Positions 46,225-57,969 of a DNA stretch of 64,000 nt are shown here, in pieces. A program made the position numbers and the translations under genes. The stretch is taken from positions 8,799,001 through 8,863,000 of the forward strand of contig JAYKKI010000023.1 in assembly GCA_039881145.1 (NCBI GenBank), given 5' to 3'. A model generated the notes under the pieces. The model was not told the origin of the DNA. It saw only the letters and a program-made list of their open reading frames with translations, and did not search any database. The stretch is from Druceiella hillmani (lineage: Eukaryota; Arthropoda; Insecta; Lepidoptera; Hepialidae). Positions within the stretch are counted from its first letter, which is position 1; every line of letters begins with the position of its first letter.

Positions 46225-46465
46225 GAGGTACGCACTCTCCGCAGACACTCGTCAGGAGTACACTCGTACCTATTCCGGTCGCCACTCGCCGTCGGTCAGA
46301 ACTTTTGTAAATAAAGCGAATCGGCGATGCGCATTTTGCCAGATGCGTTTCGATACATGTTGAGTACTCGAGTGCGGTTCCGTGCCACTCGATTGTGAGC
46401 GGTCATTAGTCCGGTATTTCTCCATCGATGCATACCGGAAGCCCTTACTGTACGCGCTTCAATGA
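46225..46465. promoter_or_regulatory. GC-rich island, candidate regulatory element
   Basis: CpG-containing, roughly balanced sequence (TTCCGGTCGCCACTCGCCGT near 46275, CATCGATGCATACCGG near 46423) with repeated CACTCGT/CACTCGA phrases. No frame or known motif. Confidence 0.25.
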
Positions 46466-46469
46466 GAAA

Positions 46470-47065
46470 CTCATGTAGCCGGAAATTAAGAATGAATTTA
46501 TGTAACCGGAAATTGAGAATGTACCGTAGTGAAAAGAAAAATCCCTATATTGTCAGCCCATCCGCTCATCTACACAGGCTGACAATTTCTACAATTTTAG
46601 GCCTAATCCTCTAAGTTTATTGCACGAATTTTTTCAGGTAGATGCTCCAAATGGTGACCTTTTTTGGTGCAACCTATCAAGTATGATATCACTAGAAAGG
46701 GATTTTATTACAAAATTAGAGTTCAATACCATTTTCTCATTTTTAAGCTCCTTTTCGAAACATTAAACTTCAAAATAACGTCCAATGTGCCGCCCGCCCC
46801 TCTAATATCTCCATTATAAATTTGAAATAAAATATTCTATAATTGACTTTTAATTTAAATAATTTCGGTTAATCTACATCAATACAGAACCGTATTTTAA
46901 GCGTGTCCCGAGATACACTTGGCAAGTTTTTTTTTATTATTGAATTTTATTTTTTTTTAATTTTTTTATTTTTGTAGTATCTTTGGGATAAAAATTGTTT
47001 AAATAGACACTTTAATCGAAATACCTACTTTCAATTTTTTTATCTAAATCACTATCATAATCAAT
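46470..47065. other. Intron, nothing assignable
   Basis: T-rich around 46920-47040. A GTAACCGGAAATTGAGAAT / GTAGCCGGAAATTAAGAAT doublet sits at 46475-46520. Confidence 0.3.
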
Positions 47066-47069
47066 GTTT

Positions 47070-47375
47070 TTAGGGTTTTATACCTCAAAAGGGAAAAAGA
47101 ACCCTTATAGGATCACGTCGTTGTCCGTCTGTCGGCCTATTAAGACCCTTTTCTCAGGAACGTGTGGAGGTATCAAGTTGAAATTAGTATTAAGTACTTA
47201 AGTCTACGGTTCCTTGAAATTTTAAAAATCAAGCTTTTAAGTCAACCCAATCAAGAAATATTATAAAGAATACGCCTGTAAAAGATAATCTAGGCAATAT
47301 ATTTTCGTTCTAAAAATTAAAGTTTTGTGAATAGTTCAATAGAAATATTATGTACCATTAAACTGTTTTTTTATT
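47070..47375 (+). mobile_element. Dispersed repeat Z copy containing one ancestral-like satellite unit
   Basis: TAGGGTTTTATACCTC, AACCCTTATAGGATCACGTC, GTTGTCCGTCTGTCGG and CCCTTTTCTCAGGAACGTG define the repeat. From about 47245, CAACCCAATCAAGAAATATT, ACGCCTGTAAAAGATAATC, CTAGGCAATAT, and TTCAATAGAAATATTATGTA with CC.TTAAA follow the same order as the 132-bp satellite unit (ACGCTTGTCAAAGATAGTC, CTAGGCAATAT, TTTAATAGAAATACTAAGTA). The satellite therefore probably grew from a copy of this element. Confidence 0.6.
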
Positions 47376-47379
47376 TCGT

Positions 47380-47840
47380 TCGTATTCGAGTTTCTCTTCT
47401 CCACTCTGTTATTCTCTGTACATCTGTTTGGCAACCTTGCAACATTCGCATATCATAACGAATTAAATTCTGTTTCTTTCTGCTGAAAAGGTTTTCTTCT
47501 TTACAAACATATTTGCTTAAAAATTTCTTTACTATACTTTACATGTTAAATTTTCATACATTCAAACAAATTTCCTTCGAAAATTAAAAATATGTATTTA
47601 TGAGATATAGAAATAATTTATTTGTTTCGAATTACTTATAATTTATCTATGCCTCAATAACATAAGTCATAATCCAAACCTGGATCACGTCATTTGCTTA
47701 ATTCATTGTTTTAAATATGATCGTATGTTCTTAAAACTCCCAAAGTTCCAATCTTAGAAGATCCTTAACTTAATCCAACCATATTTTACAATATTTCCCA
47801 CAGACAATGCAAACTACTTCTTCATTAAGTACTTTGAGTA
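47380..47840. other. Intron, nothing seen
   Basis: No feature recognised. Confidence 0.3.
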
Positions 47841-47843
47841 CTT

Positions 47844-47890
47844 TATAATAAATGTGTTAGTTTTCTTAATCAACTAACACATTTATTATA
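47844..47890. repeat. Perfect 19-bp inverted repeat, 9-base spacer
   Basis: TATAATAAATGTGTTAGTT at 47844-47862 is inverted at 47872-47890. Confidence 0.95.
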
Positions 47891-47924
47891 TAATCAAATA
47901 TCATTTTTATTTATATATACACAC

Positions 47925-48210
47925 AAACACATTTATTTTGATCTATAAACCTATACTAGGTTACACACTCTGTTAGGTCACTCTGTAATTCTTAATATAA
48001 TACCTGATTCAAAATTACTGGTATTTTTCGATAATCCTTAACCTACGCGTAACAAACGCATTTATTTTGATCGTAACACATTCGTATATGAGTATCAATA
48101 TAAAGCACATATCGAAATACCTCGTATCTATAAACCTACTATCTATGTAATTCTTAATATAATACCTAATCCAAGATTACTGGTATTTGTCGATAATCCG
48201 TTACCTTCAC
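47925..48210. repeat. Tandem duplication with partial units
   Basis: TGTAATTCTTAATATAATAC followed by CTRATYCAARATTACTGGTA and TCGATAATCC occurs at about 47980 and 48153; AAACACATTTATTTTGATCT (47926) pairs with AAACGCATTTATTTTGATCG (48053). Confidence 0.85.
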
Positions 48211-48214
48211 CAGT

Positions 48215-48850
48215 ATACTTTATTAACACACCAACTTTTTTTAAACTTATCCGAAATATTCCGATTTATATTAGTCGTCCTTTATCTGTTTATTGTTTTT
48301 AAAATGTCACTAGTGCAAGAGTCGATAATCTGACTTAAATACATTTGCATACAATATACGTTCATTTTTTATCGCAAAATGAATTTATTGTTACATGAGG
48401 TTCAATTATCTTTAACAATTTTACAACGCACGTTCCCTTAGACTTATGTAGATAGTTCTCGTGTACTATTTATTAAAATTGAATATGTGCATGACGTTCC
48501 ACATTTGCTCGTATGTAGCTCATTCGATTAAACTCATAATAAAAACATAAACAACATAACATGATGTTACGAATAATATATTCAAATTAAAACCGAATCT
48601 TTATTGTTGGTTCGAGCACGAAGCAATGAACAGCTCAAATCTTTATTGTAATTCTAAAGGTACTTTGTGACACAGATTATAGTTAAAAAAATATTTGTAG
48701 ACTATCTGGGCATTGTTTTCTTAATTCCGGAAATAGAGCTTTTGATGATTCCGCCCAAAATGGTTATCTTTAAAGTTGTGTCTTTAATGTAGTGCTTTCA
48801 TTTTCTGTTCTGGGCCGAACATATTCTGCGATATTTTTTGCTTACAACTT
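48215..48850. other. AT-rich intron, nothing seen
   Basis: No feature recognised. Confidence 0.3.
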
Positions 48851-48853
48851 TGG

Positions 48854-48855
<2 letters not shown>

Positions 48856-48943
<88 letters not shown>
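48856..48943. repeat. (TA)n/(TATG)n microsatellite
   Basis: TA tract with three TATG units in the middle. Confidence 0.95.
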
Positions 48944-48947
<4 letters not shown>

Positions 48948-49377
48948 TAATAAAAGTTCAAACTGCAAGTCTCTACACTGAAAATGTTTGCAAAAATATA
49001 ATTGGAAGGATAAAGGATGTTATAGAATGCATTAAAATCTTTTTGGAATTTTTATCTGTTTAGTATTTAATTGTGAATGCATCACGTAAAAACTACTCAC
49101 TCGATTCGGATGGAGTTTTTAGAAAATCTTGGGAATAAATTTCAATTCATGTTTAGTTTTTATTTTACCCAATCGTTTCAATCAATGAGAAGATATGTGA
49201 ACTATATATTTTCCAAAATTTATTTACATTGAATTAGTACAACAAAGATGTGTTTAGCATAGTGACGCGCAGTGATTACACAAATGCATATAGTGTACCT
49301 AGGTTCATCAGCTTCCATATAGCCTACACAAAAATGTGATTGTAATTTTGTACGCGTAATATCGACCCCGACTCAAC

Positions 49378-49386
49378 AGATGGCGT
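49378..49386 (+). promoter_or_regulatory. CTCF-like core with one mismatch, AGATGGCGT (copy 4)
   Basis: Context CTCAACAGATGGCGTTTCG; it shares CAACAGATGGCG with copy 5 on the other strand 370 bp away. Confidence 0.25.
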
Positions 49387-49746
49387 TTCGAATATTACCA
49401 GCGTCTAAAGATAACAGGTCAACAAAAAATAATACGTCAAACAAAACCGACCGATTGAAAGTCTAAACAATATTGGCACTCTTTTCGAAGTTACGGCCGA
49501 GTATTATGCATACTACTTGAGCAACACAATTTATAGATATTTCAATTAATACAAAAATACTTATGAAATAGTTGTATTAAAAACACAAAATCTCTGGAGA
49601 AAATATATATGAAATAAAACACAAGAATAAATACTTTTTGTTATACATACACATCGAGATCAAGAAAAAGTATAGCGCCGGCTGGGCCGCTACGACATTG
49701 GTCGATGCGACTCGCAACGACGTCTATAATAAATAAAATGAATTTA

Positions 49747-49755
49747 GCGCCATCT
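49747..49755 (-). promoter_or_regulatory. CTCF-like core GCGCCATCT (copy 5)
   Basis: Minus-strand context AAACAACAGATGGCGCTAAA, convergent with copy 4. Confidence 0.35.
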
Positions 49756-50134
49756 GTTGTTTATTAAGTGCACTTTTTACGTTGGATATCTTACAATCAA
49801 GAGGACCCCGAAATCAGCTGATCGTTTTCGGGCTCACTTTTCCTATTTATAGTTTTAATCTATTCATCAATTGATAACACTACTTTCATTTTAATATTAT
49901 GTTTTAATGTTGATTAATAATTTATTTTTATATTTTAATATACATGTGATAATATAAATCCATTATCCCCCTATTTCTCGTAAGAAGTTACGGGCACGGC
50001 TAGTTACATTTGTAGTAAGGTCTTCTTGTATCGTATCTAATCCAAATTATCTTGATTATGTACAGCCTATGTTTACGACATTTTTATTTTCGAGTTGTAA
50101 AAAATGGTAATAAGACACATTTCTTCGATTTCAG

Positions 50135-50198
50135 ATCCAGAGGCTGGCAAACATAAACAACCACTACTACAGTTAAGAACTGGCTCGATGCCTTTTAG
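50135..50198 (+). CDS. Internal coding exon (64 bp), continues the 18744 exon
   Basis: Acceptor TTCTTCGATTTCAG|AT and donor TTTTAG|GTAAGA bound 64 bp. It needs one incoming base, exactly what the 19836 donor leaves: G+AT gives Asp, then PEAGKHKQPLLQLRTGSMPF and two bases (AG) carried to the next exon. The other frames are closed: one meets TAA in ..CAGTTAAGA. The encoded piece is basic and polar and shows no domain. Skipping the 27117 exon is required for this phase. The flanking introns are about 30 kb and 12 kb. Confidence 0.6.
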
Positions 50199-50204
50199 GT
50201 AAGA

Positions 50205-51180
50205 ATTCTACTAGGATATTCTGTCGGTATCCTAGCACCTACTTTTATGCTGCTTTTACTTTAGTCAATAACAATTTTGTTTTAAATTTGCCTACTTTTA
50301 TGATCATTAATAAGACCACAAATAATTTATTTAAAAAGTATAAGTTATTATTCAAAGTTATCTATCTCCTTTAGTACTATTGCGATACCAATATAATAAC
50401 TGTTCATGTTTAACTCAACGTATTACATTTTTTATAATTCTTTGAATGTCACTAAGAATTAAACTATGAACTTATTAGCTTAAATATAATAAATTCGTAA
50501 CAATAATGTCAAATTCGGTTAATTTATCTTTAACTTTTAATTCTTAGTAATGCCAGCTTAAAAAAAGAGAAAAACTAAAAAAAAACGAAAGACAGGTATT
50601 AAATGGAAGATACTAAATGCATGCGATAATGAAATAATAACGAAATAATAATATTTTTTTTGGTTATTGTTACAAATAATATGCTCTGTTTGCCGTTTAC
50701 GACACATGTTTATGACACATATGTGATACATATGACACATATGTGACACATATGTGATACAAGATATTAAATAACTATAGGTTTTTGACTTAGAAATCAT
50801 AAAATTGTGTTATTTTGTAACACCTTAAGGAGCACTCGAACAAAAACAATTTTCAGTATAAACTATGTTGTAGAATTTCGTGCTTTGTGAACGGACCCGC
50901 TATCTTAAGATAACACTCGTATAATTTCTACATTAAAATGAATCCACAAAATCGGATTATTGAAATCGAATGAAAAATATTAAATGCTTTCAATCAATCA
51001 AAACGTGTTTCATATTGTGAAAAATTTAAATAATGAAAAACGATAAGGAAAAGCTCTGGCGAAGAAACTTGATGGCACGGGAACTGAGTATGTTGTGTAT
51101 ACTTTTAGTTCTCCACTGACACTCATGATAAATATTGGTTTTTGTACTGTCTGTAATCGAAAAAATTAACTGTAATCGAA
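50205..51180. other. AT-rich intron, nothing beyond one short repeat
   Basis: No feature apart from the ACATATGT repeat listed next. Confidence 0.3.
50698..50762. repeat. Short palindromic tandem repeat, about 11-bp unit
   Basis: GACACATATGT / GATACATAT units; each contains the self-complementary ACATATGT. Confidence 0.9.
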
Positions 51181-51189
51181 AAAAGATGC

Positions 51190-51370
51190 TAAATGATTCA
51201 TTGAGAAGGGAGAGACTCTAACCCTGTTGGGTGGAGACTGCAGATACAAGACACTCTAAGGGTACCTTTGACGGTCCTCTCTTTGTATGAGGTGGGCCGT
51301 TACGGGTCCCAGGGGAGCCTGAAACAATACTGATGGACGGTGGGAATAGTATCTATAATCCTTTCCCATC
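51190..51370 (-). mobile_element. Dispersed repeat Y, copy on the minus strand
   Basis: On the minus strand: ACTATTCCCACCGTCCATCA, GACCCGTAACGGCCCACCTC, ATACAAAGAGAGGACCGTC, AGAGTGTCTTGTATCT, CCACCCAACAGGGTTAGAGT. Same order as 45538-45690. Confidence 0.65.
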
Positions 51371-51374
51371 TCTT

Positions 51375-53015
51375 TATTAACGGTGATTGAATATTCAAAT
51401 AATAGGATGGTGATGTAAATGTATTCCTAATTTTGGCTCAATCTCCCATAATTTTAAATTTTTTGAGTGAAACGTCTTTCAGTTTGGTAAGTAAGGGATC
51501 ACTTGCTAAAACCACATCCAACGAAAACATTTCGCGCCGGTGATGAGTGACCGCTTGCCAGAAATGATTCATTTATATAAAATTGAAAAGAGTAAAGTAA
51601 CCATTACTCACCTTTGACTCATGGAGCTAGATGGCGCCAGTGTCGCGTGACGCACATCGCAATGTGGACTAAAAATTTACGCTTACAAGGCGTTCGTTTG
51701 CTTGTAATTCGTCAGTACGTGTACGGATTAAGACGAAAGTCACATAAGTATGAATTCGTTACTCTCTAAATACTTAAAAAATAAATAGAATTGATAATAC
51801 GTGTCATGAAAAGTATTAGCGGATTAAAGTCGACTATGGTGCCTCCTTTTTTGCGTTTCACATTAAACTAACGGCCGTGTGTCCCGACATAGCCCCACCC
51901 GATATTTTTTTCTTCATTTGGTCCTTAAGAAGGAGCTCCTATTATTTTACAGTCACTTCATGTACAGATATATATTTTTGTTAAATCGTATATATAGTTT
52001 TGTTAATAATATTTTTGTTAAACAAAAATATATTTTTGTTCAATCGGACAGATAAGAATACCAATCTTAACGCAAATTTCAACTCATAAATAAGGTGCTG
52101 AAAACCGGTTTTTAAAGTAGAGAATGGAAATTTATTTTATAATGCCATATATTTTATAACTCTTAAATTACTAGTGTCAAAAATATAAACGCCTTTCTCT
52201 ATCGCCGGTAACAAAAAGAAAATTAATTTGTTTCTGAATTACAACACTAATAATATTACTCAAAGCCATGAAAATATTCTGCCTTAAAAACATTGTTACA
52301 ACCTTTTAATTTACGGGGGACACGAAGCTTCCGCTTTATCGAAACACACCGAATTTTTCGGATAAAAGTGTTGTAAAATTGATTTTTTTAATATCGATAA
52401 AGCCGATGAGAAAATTTTGAGGCTGTAAACACCCAAAGGAATAAACAAGACAAAGAACATCTTCGATAATGGCTTAGTGGATTAATGTTTAGATACAGAA
52501 AATAATTAACGGGTAAATGTTTCTCTCGCTTTTAGAAGCCTTTGAATAATTAATTGAAACCTTTTAAGATTTAAAAAAAATGTTAGCTTGATATTTGAGG
52601 GATTACCCTTTGAACTCTTTTGAAATTTTTTGCAAGTTTTTTGCTGTTTATTTTTTTATGTTAATTTTCGGCATCAAAGGTTTTCGTTATGATTTTCATT
52701 CATAATTAACTTACTCTTTCTATAATACTAAATACTCTTTGTCGTGTTTACTTTATATTAAATGATTGTGTTTATTAATTGGACCGTGTCCCGTGTCTAT
52801 TAATAACTTCTTTTCACTGATGCGTTTTCATAGACTTACAGCTAATTATAAGTTCGTAATACGTGAGGAATTAAAGACATAAATTAGAAAAATCGCAGAA
52901 AAATCACTTAATTGATTTTTGCTTACAGTATTGAAGCATTGATTATCTCTATATAAATTCCTAACATAGATCTTTGTCATTTACGTAATTTTTATGTAAT
53001 GAAGAAAATAAACAT
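51375..53015. other. AT-rich intron, no gene seen
   Basis: Near 51860-51905 the phrase ACGGCCGTGTGTCCCGACAT, AGCCCCACCCGATATTTTTT resembles 54085-54130 (ACGACCGTATCCATGACACA, GCCACACCCCATTTCTTTT), so both may belong to one dispersed family. A small AAACAAAAATATATTTTTGTT palindrome lies near 52008-52032. Confidence 0.3.
51629..51637 (+). promoter_or_regulatory. CTCF-like core AGATGGCGC (copy 6)
   Basis: Context GAGCTAGATGGCGCCAGTG, extending to the palindromic GGCGCC and to CTAGATGGCGCCA; one of the best matches in the window. Confidence 0.4.
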
Positions 53016-53017
53016 AA

Positions 53018-54185
53018 GGGTCATTCCATACGAAATCGTCTAAAAATATTTTGTTGCCGCATGGTTTTTTTTAATTTGGCCCAAACTTTATAAGAATTTT
53101 CTTTAGGGTCCCAAAGAAGGAAAAAACAGCAACATTTAATTTTCGCATGCGCCAGTCCTCGCGTACCCGAATTAAAACTTTAAAAAACACCATTTTTAAA
53201 CTTTAATATTTCTTTTAATTTTTTTTCATTAAAGATGTCTACAGGTTCGATACCTTTAACGACACTAGATGATATATTAAAGCTGAAAAATAATAGATTT
53301 TTGTGTATAAAATTTAAATTCACACAAATAAAATTCCTGAAAATTAACACTGTGCTGAAGTTATGTGTATTTTAAAGATATTTCCTCATTTTTAACTGAC
53401 TCTAGTATCTTGACGGTCCAAAGTAAACAATTAGTATTTCTCAGAGATTAAGTGCATATATTGTAAAAAAAAAATAAAACAAAAGATGAACATAATAAAA
53501 CGAGAATTACTGGTTTTGTGAAGTTCAAGATAAGGACTAAATATCACATAAGTTTCATATTTTTATCTCAAGCCATATAAAAACTGCATTGTGTTAATGC
53601 AGTTTTTCGAAATTTAAAACACAGGTTTTGACGTGAATACGTCTTTAAATTTGCTACCATACGGGGGCAATCCAAAAAACCTAATGATAACAAGATCGGG
53701 GGATACAGTTTGGCGTTGCAGTTTCGAATCTATCCTCTACATCAAAAATTAAATTATACCACTGGATAGCTAAAGGATCAAAGAATTCATTATGTTAAGC
53801 GAGAACAGTGACGCATCACGCGCAGTGGAGGGGGAAGCGCCGCCATTTTGAGGTTATTTTGCTGCGTATCGAGATTTGAAATTAGTATAACTTTTGATTT
53901 GGAAAAGCTACGATGTTCGTATAAGTTTTAATCGGCAACTGTCGTCAAAATCTATCGATTGTATATAAAACATTAGTTTAAAATAGTGACAGTGAATATA
54001 ATAAGGTGTTAGAATAAAAAAATATTATCAAAAATATTTTATTTAAAAAATATAACCCGTTACATAGACGTATTCACGTACAACACACGACCGTATCCAT
54101 GACACAGCCACACCCCATTTCTTTTATTAGGAGTGAGCCGACCGAGTCATCTATGAGTTTTGGCTGGAATGTCGCGAAATGAGTT
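53018..54185. mobile_element. Probable dispersed element, class unknown
   Basis: GGGTCATTCCATACGAAATC near 53019 is a phrase I associate with repetitive DNA of several insects. The region also has A/T-rich low-complexity blocks, a CpG-containing patch near 53800-53870 (GCGCAGTGGAGGGGGAAGCG) and the ACGACCGTATCC phrase shared with 51865. No terminal repeats were found, so limits are uncertain. Confidence 0.25.
53580..53608. repeat. Perfect 12-bp inverted repeat, 5-base spacer
   Basis: AAAAACTGCATT at 53580-53591 is inverted as AATGCAGTTTTT at 53597-53608. Confidence 0.85.
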
Positions 54186-54317
54186 CACAAAACTTAAAAT
54201 ATTTATTAGGTATTTACCTGATGAAATAAGGCAATACAATAAGGCACATGGTCATATTTTGTCGCTTTGCAATTTTGTGAAATATCGTTGAAATGCACTT
54301 ATCTTACTTTTTCCAAA

Positions 54318-54398
54318 AATGCAATCTTAAGATGTACAAACATTTCAAGGTATGCTTCACTTACACCTTGATATGTTTGAACATCTTAAGATTGCATT
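54318..54398. repeat. 34-bp inverted repeat (32 of 34), 13-base spacer
   Basis: AATGCAATCTTAAGATGTAC then AAACATTTCAAGGT at 54318-54351 pairs with 54365-54398. Confidence 0.95.
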
Positions 54399-54444
54399 AT
54401 TGCATTCAAGGTCTGATTTCAAGGAGGCACAATGACTGTATATA

Positions 54445-54449
<5 letters not shown>

Positions 54450-54514
<65 letters not shown>
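54450..54514. repeat. (TA)n microsatellite
   Basis: 64 bp of pure TA. Confidence 0.97.
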
Positions 54515-54516
<2 letters not shown>

Positions 54517-54519
54517 AAT

Positions 54520-56655
54520 ATTTGAATTTTAAATATTACATACCTTTCTCTTTGCGCAATTCAGATCAGTTCGTAGTCGGGTAAACTGTTCATTAAATAC
54601 CTCTATACCCTACATTAATATAGTCCACCCCGTCCTTATTAGAATGCGCACAGCAATGTTTCGCTTGCCGTCGAACACCAAAAAGCGGCGATAATAGACC
54701 CATAGATCTACTTGATTGCTACAAATGCCAATAATTACATCGATAAAGGCAGGATGTAACCGCAGAACGCCCTTTGGTTTGCTGGAATTTACCCGGGGGT
54801 GCTAATAAAATGAGATTCGAATTCATGTAGGTAGTTTGGGGAGTAAAGTTACACGTGAGGTTTAATTCCAGATAAATATCGGTTAAACCGATGTAGGGGT
54901 TTAATGGCAAACGCGGTTAACTTTGAAGAATAAGTTACATTTTTCGAATAAAACCTTTGCCTAACTTACAGGTTTAGTGAGCCTAAGTTATAAAACAAAA
55001 TAAAAGCTTAAGGGACAGTAATAAAGTATAATTTGGAGCTATATCATTTAAGAGATATATCATTTAAATTAATTATTCAAGAATTAAAAGGACGAACGTT
55101 TTTGAGCCGACAACTCAAGGTCATGCCAAATCGAATGAGATCAGATCAAGGATCAGACTCAGTTTCAGATAAGCTGCCGAACTTAAAAACTATCTATCTT
55201 AAATATACTACTATCTTAAATATAAAGCACTAAAAGCAAAGGTCAATTCAAGATCAGTCTAGAGTAGAACTCGTGAGAAGGCTACAGTTCAACACAATAC
55301 AGAATATACAGAATGTATATAAGTAAAAATTGTGATGGGCCCGTTAACCACTCAAATACTCCAAGATAATAAATACATAACAAATACATAACTTTAACGT
55401 TACATAAATAAACCTGTGAATACGATTCGGACTCGCAGACCTTTGATTCTGTAACCGTATCAATCTACGACAAAGCCATAGAAAACATTTATTTTAAGTA
55501 TTTGGTATATTATTTGTACGAGTATTATAATATTTTGTTTGTATCGTGTTTATTTGTAACGTATTGTACATTTACTTTACAAAAAATGCCAAACGAACTG
55601 AAACACGAAGGCGACGGCATAATTTTAGGGGCAATTATTATTTATTTGCTATTTAGATACCAATTGTTATAAAAATAAAAACAAAAAATTAACTGAATAT
55701 ATAATAATTATGTAATGGACGAAAGCTTCAACTCTAAATGCGATTTACTATTAACATACCGACAATTTACAATTTTTTTTCAGTATTTTTTTTTAAAATA
55801 CACTCAGCTCAAAATTTTAATATTACGCATTCCCCGGATGTATCTAATTTTTTTTTGTAATACAAATTTTATGACACCTATGCAGAAAAGGATGTAAAGT
55901 ACGATATTTTATATGAGTTTAACGTTATATTGATGTTTGCGTTTTAAAATGTACAAAATATATGAGCTTGCTATGTACTGTGTGCAAAATATATGGTATG
56001 CTACAGACAAATAGATAAATAGACGAGATCGACTAAATAAATTAAGTTTCACTATGGTTTATGAGGTGCTGCTATATAGCTTTTAAGGAAAAGTAAGTAA
56101 GTAAGTAAGGTAGATTAGGTAACGCACACGTCCACACCAATTTTAATGTGAAATTTAGTTGAGTAGCTTTTGTGTATTTTAATAATATAAAAGAATAATA
56201 CAAGTTCACGTAGCTTGTATTATGTACATCAAAGAACAAAAGGCGTAAGCTAAACATGGAAAGCTCATTAGGCATTATACTTTTGAAAGAAACGTGACTT
56301 AACATTCTAAAATAAATGAAAAGGTTTCATGGTTTATATGACACGGAGTTAGTATATAGTATTAGTATGAGATTATTTTATTCATATGAACGAATTTTGA
56401 TACGGTTTCCAGCAATGTATACATCAAGATTTCAGGAGATAAGTGGCGTATATATCTTCTTTAGTTTTTTTTATATCTGCATCACGCGTTTGTTATCAAA
56501 CGATATTTAATGACCATTTAAATATTGTATAGTTTAGGGATATTGTAATTTCGATAAAAGTCGAAAAGTTGAGAACTAAAGAGAAGAATATTGATCTACA
56601 CAATTTAATTGTTTGTAATCAGATCGTTTTGTACTAAAAAAAATTATCATTTCAT
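54520..56655. other. AT-rich intron, nothing seen
   Basis: Short frames only; a TAAG x5 run at 56093. Confidence 0.3.
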
Positions 56656-56666
56656 TTTCATTACAG

Positions 56667-56880
56667 CTTTTCTTGAAGTGAAACTTTTAACGGCGCGCTT
56701 AAGCATGAAAGAAATATAGAGGAATAAACTGACAAAAACGACACGTTGAAACGTCCCGGCATACTATTGGCGTCGGGCGTATCCGTGTGTCTTCGGTTAC
56801 TTCCGTTCTTGTGTGTGCGTTCTCGACTTTATCAACGCTGCGTGTAATACTCATCACTCGGCTCTATCACTAGATCGGTT
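56667..56880 (+). other. Possible alternative terminal exon
   Basis: A long pyrimidine-rich acceptor (TTTCATTTTCATTACAG|CT) precedes 200 bp of balanced, CpG-containing DNA in AT-rich surroundings. With the two bases left by the 50198 donor the frame is AG+C TTT TCT TGA, giving Ser-Phe-Ser and stop. No good donor follows, so it would be a last exon that is mostly untranslated; an AATAAA at 56721 is too close to be convincing. It may equally be conserved intron. Confidence 0.2.
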
Positions 56881-56884
56881 CGAA

Positions 56885-57840
56885 TTTTTTTTTAATTATT
56901 GTTAATAATTCAATTTCATTATTTGGTTTTTAATGGTTTCGTGATTTTATTCCTTTCCTCGTAATGATACCTTTCAAAGTATATTTGTTTTGTACAACGT
57001 ACACAAAACGTAATAAGTTTCACTTCTTCCGTGAGCCCCCTGAGACTTCTTTTTCTTTACTAAATTACATATTAAAGTAATGTTAAAAACGTTATTATAA
57101 TTATACTTAATACTACTACCAAATGCCTTTTATTGATAGCGCTAGACATAATTTAACTTAACACTCTTTTTGCAGTTCGCTCTGGTCATTGGCAAAAAAA
57201 ACATGCATCATTGTGACCCCATTTAAATACCAGTAACCTGAAAAATATTAATGGCATTCGTATGAGTAACACCTTTATACTTTAGACAAAAAAATCACCA
57301 TTTTGAGATGATATATTTAGTGTATTCTAATTGATTGCAGCGGTTAGGATTTTAATTATTTGCTGTACTCTTCTTAACATTTAGTTTGACCAAGTGTTTT
57401 CCAATTTATCTACTGTGCGATTTTTGAGTAAATTTCAACTTTAATTTCCCGGAAACCTTTCTTATTATCTAATTTTTTGTTTACTGGTATTTATATACTT
57501 ATTATCTTTTTTTTTGTTTACTATCCAACCTTTAAACAGGCGCTTCTTAGAACTACTCTGCGAACACAGTCTATATGAAACGCTTTGATATTTTGATGGC
57601 CGATGGAGCCAAAGCTATAAACTGTATAATGTTTCCACTAAAAAGAAAACAAACATGAAAAAAAGACAGAACAATGCCGCCGAAAAAGGTTTCTCTTTAC
57701 AGAAAGCCAATAATTGTGATACGTTTTATGTGTGACGTTGACATTTTAAAATATAAATTCGTGGAATAAATCAAAAAAATTGCGTTTGTGTTTTATATGT
57801 ACATTTATATAGATGTATAAGTGAAATGAAATATACAATA
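56885..57840. other. AT-rich intron, nothing seen
   Basis: No feature recognised. Confidence 0.3.
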
Positions 57841-57844
57841 ATTT

Positions 57845-57866
57845 ACACGCACACACACACACACAC

Positions 57867-57956
<90 letters not shown>

Positions 57957-57966
57957 GTATATTGTA
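57845..57966. repeat. (CA)n(TA)n microsatellite
   Basis: About 25 bp of CA followed by nearly 90 bp of TA. Confidence 0.97.
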
Positions 57967-57969
57967 CAT

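Larger units (their letters stand above)
49050..50010. mobile_element. Decayed RTE-like/SINE-like remnants
   Basis: AAACTACTCACTCGATTCGG near 49087 resembles the conserved phrase of insect RTE-type tails, and GAAGTTACGGGCACGGCTAG near 49985 resembles their terminus. Between them the DNA is unique-looking and holds two GCGCCATCT-type sites, so the boundaries are approximate and more than one element may be present. Confidence 0.35.

Noticed and set aside
56700..56890. GGTTCGAA at about 56876 as a tRNA B-box
   Set aside because: No fitting A-box or cloverleaf could be built around it.
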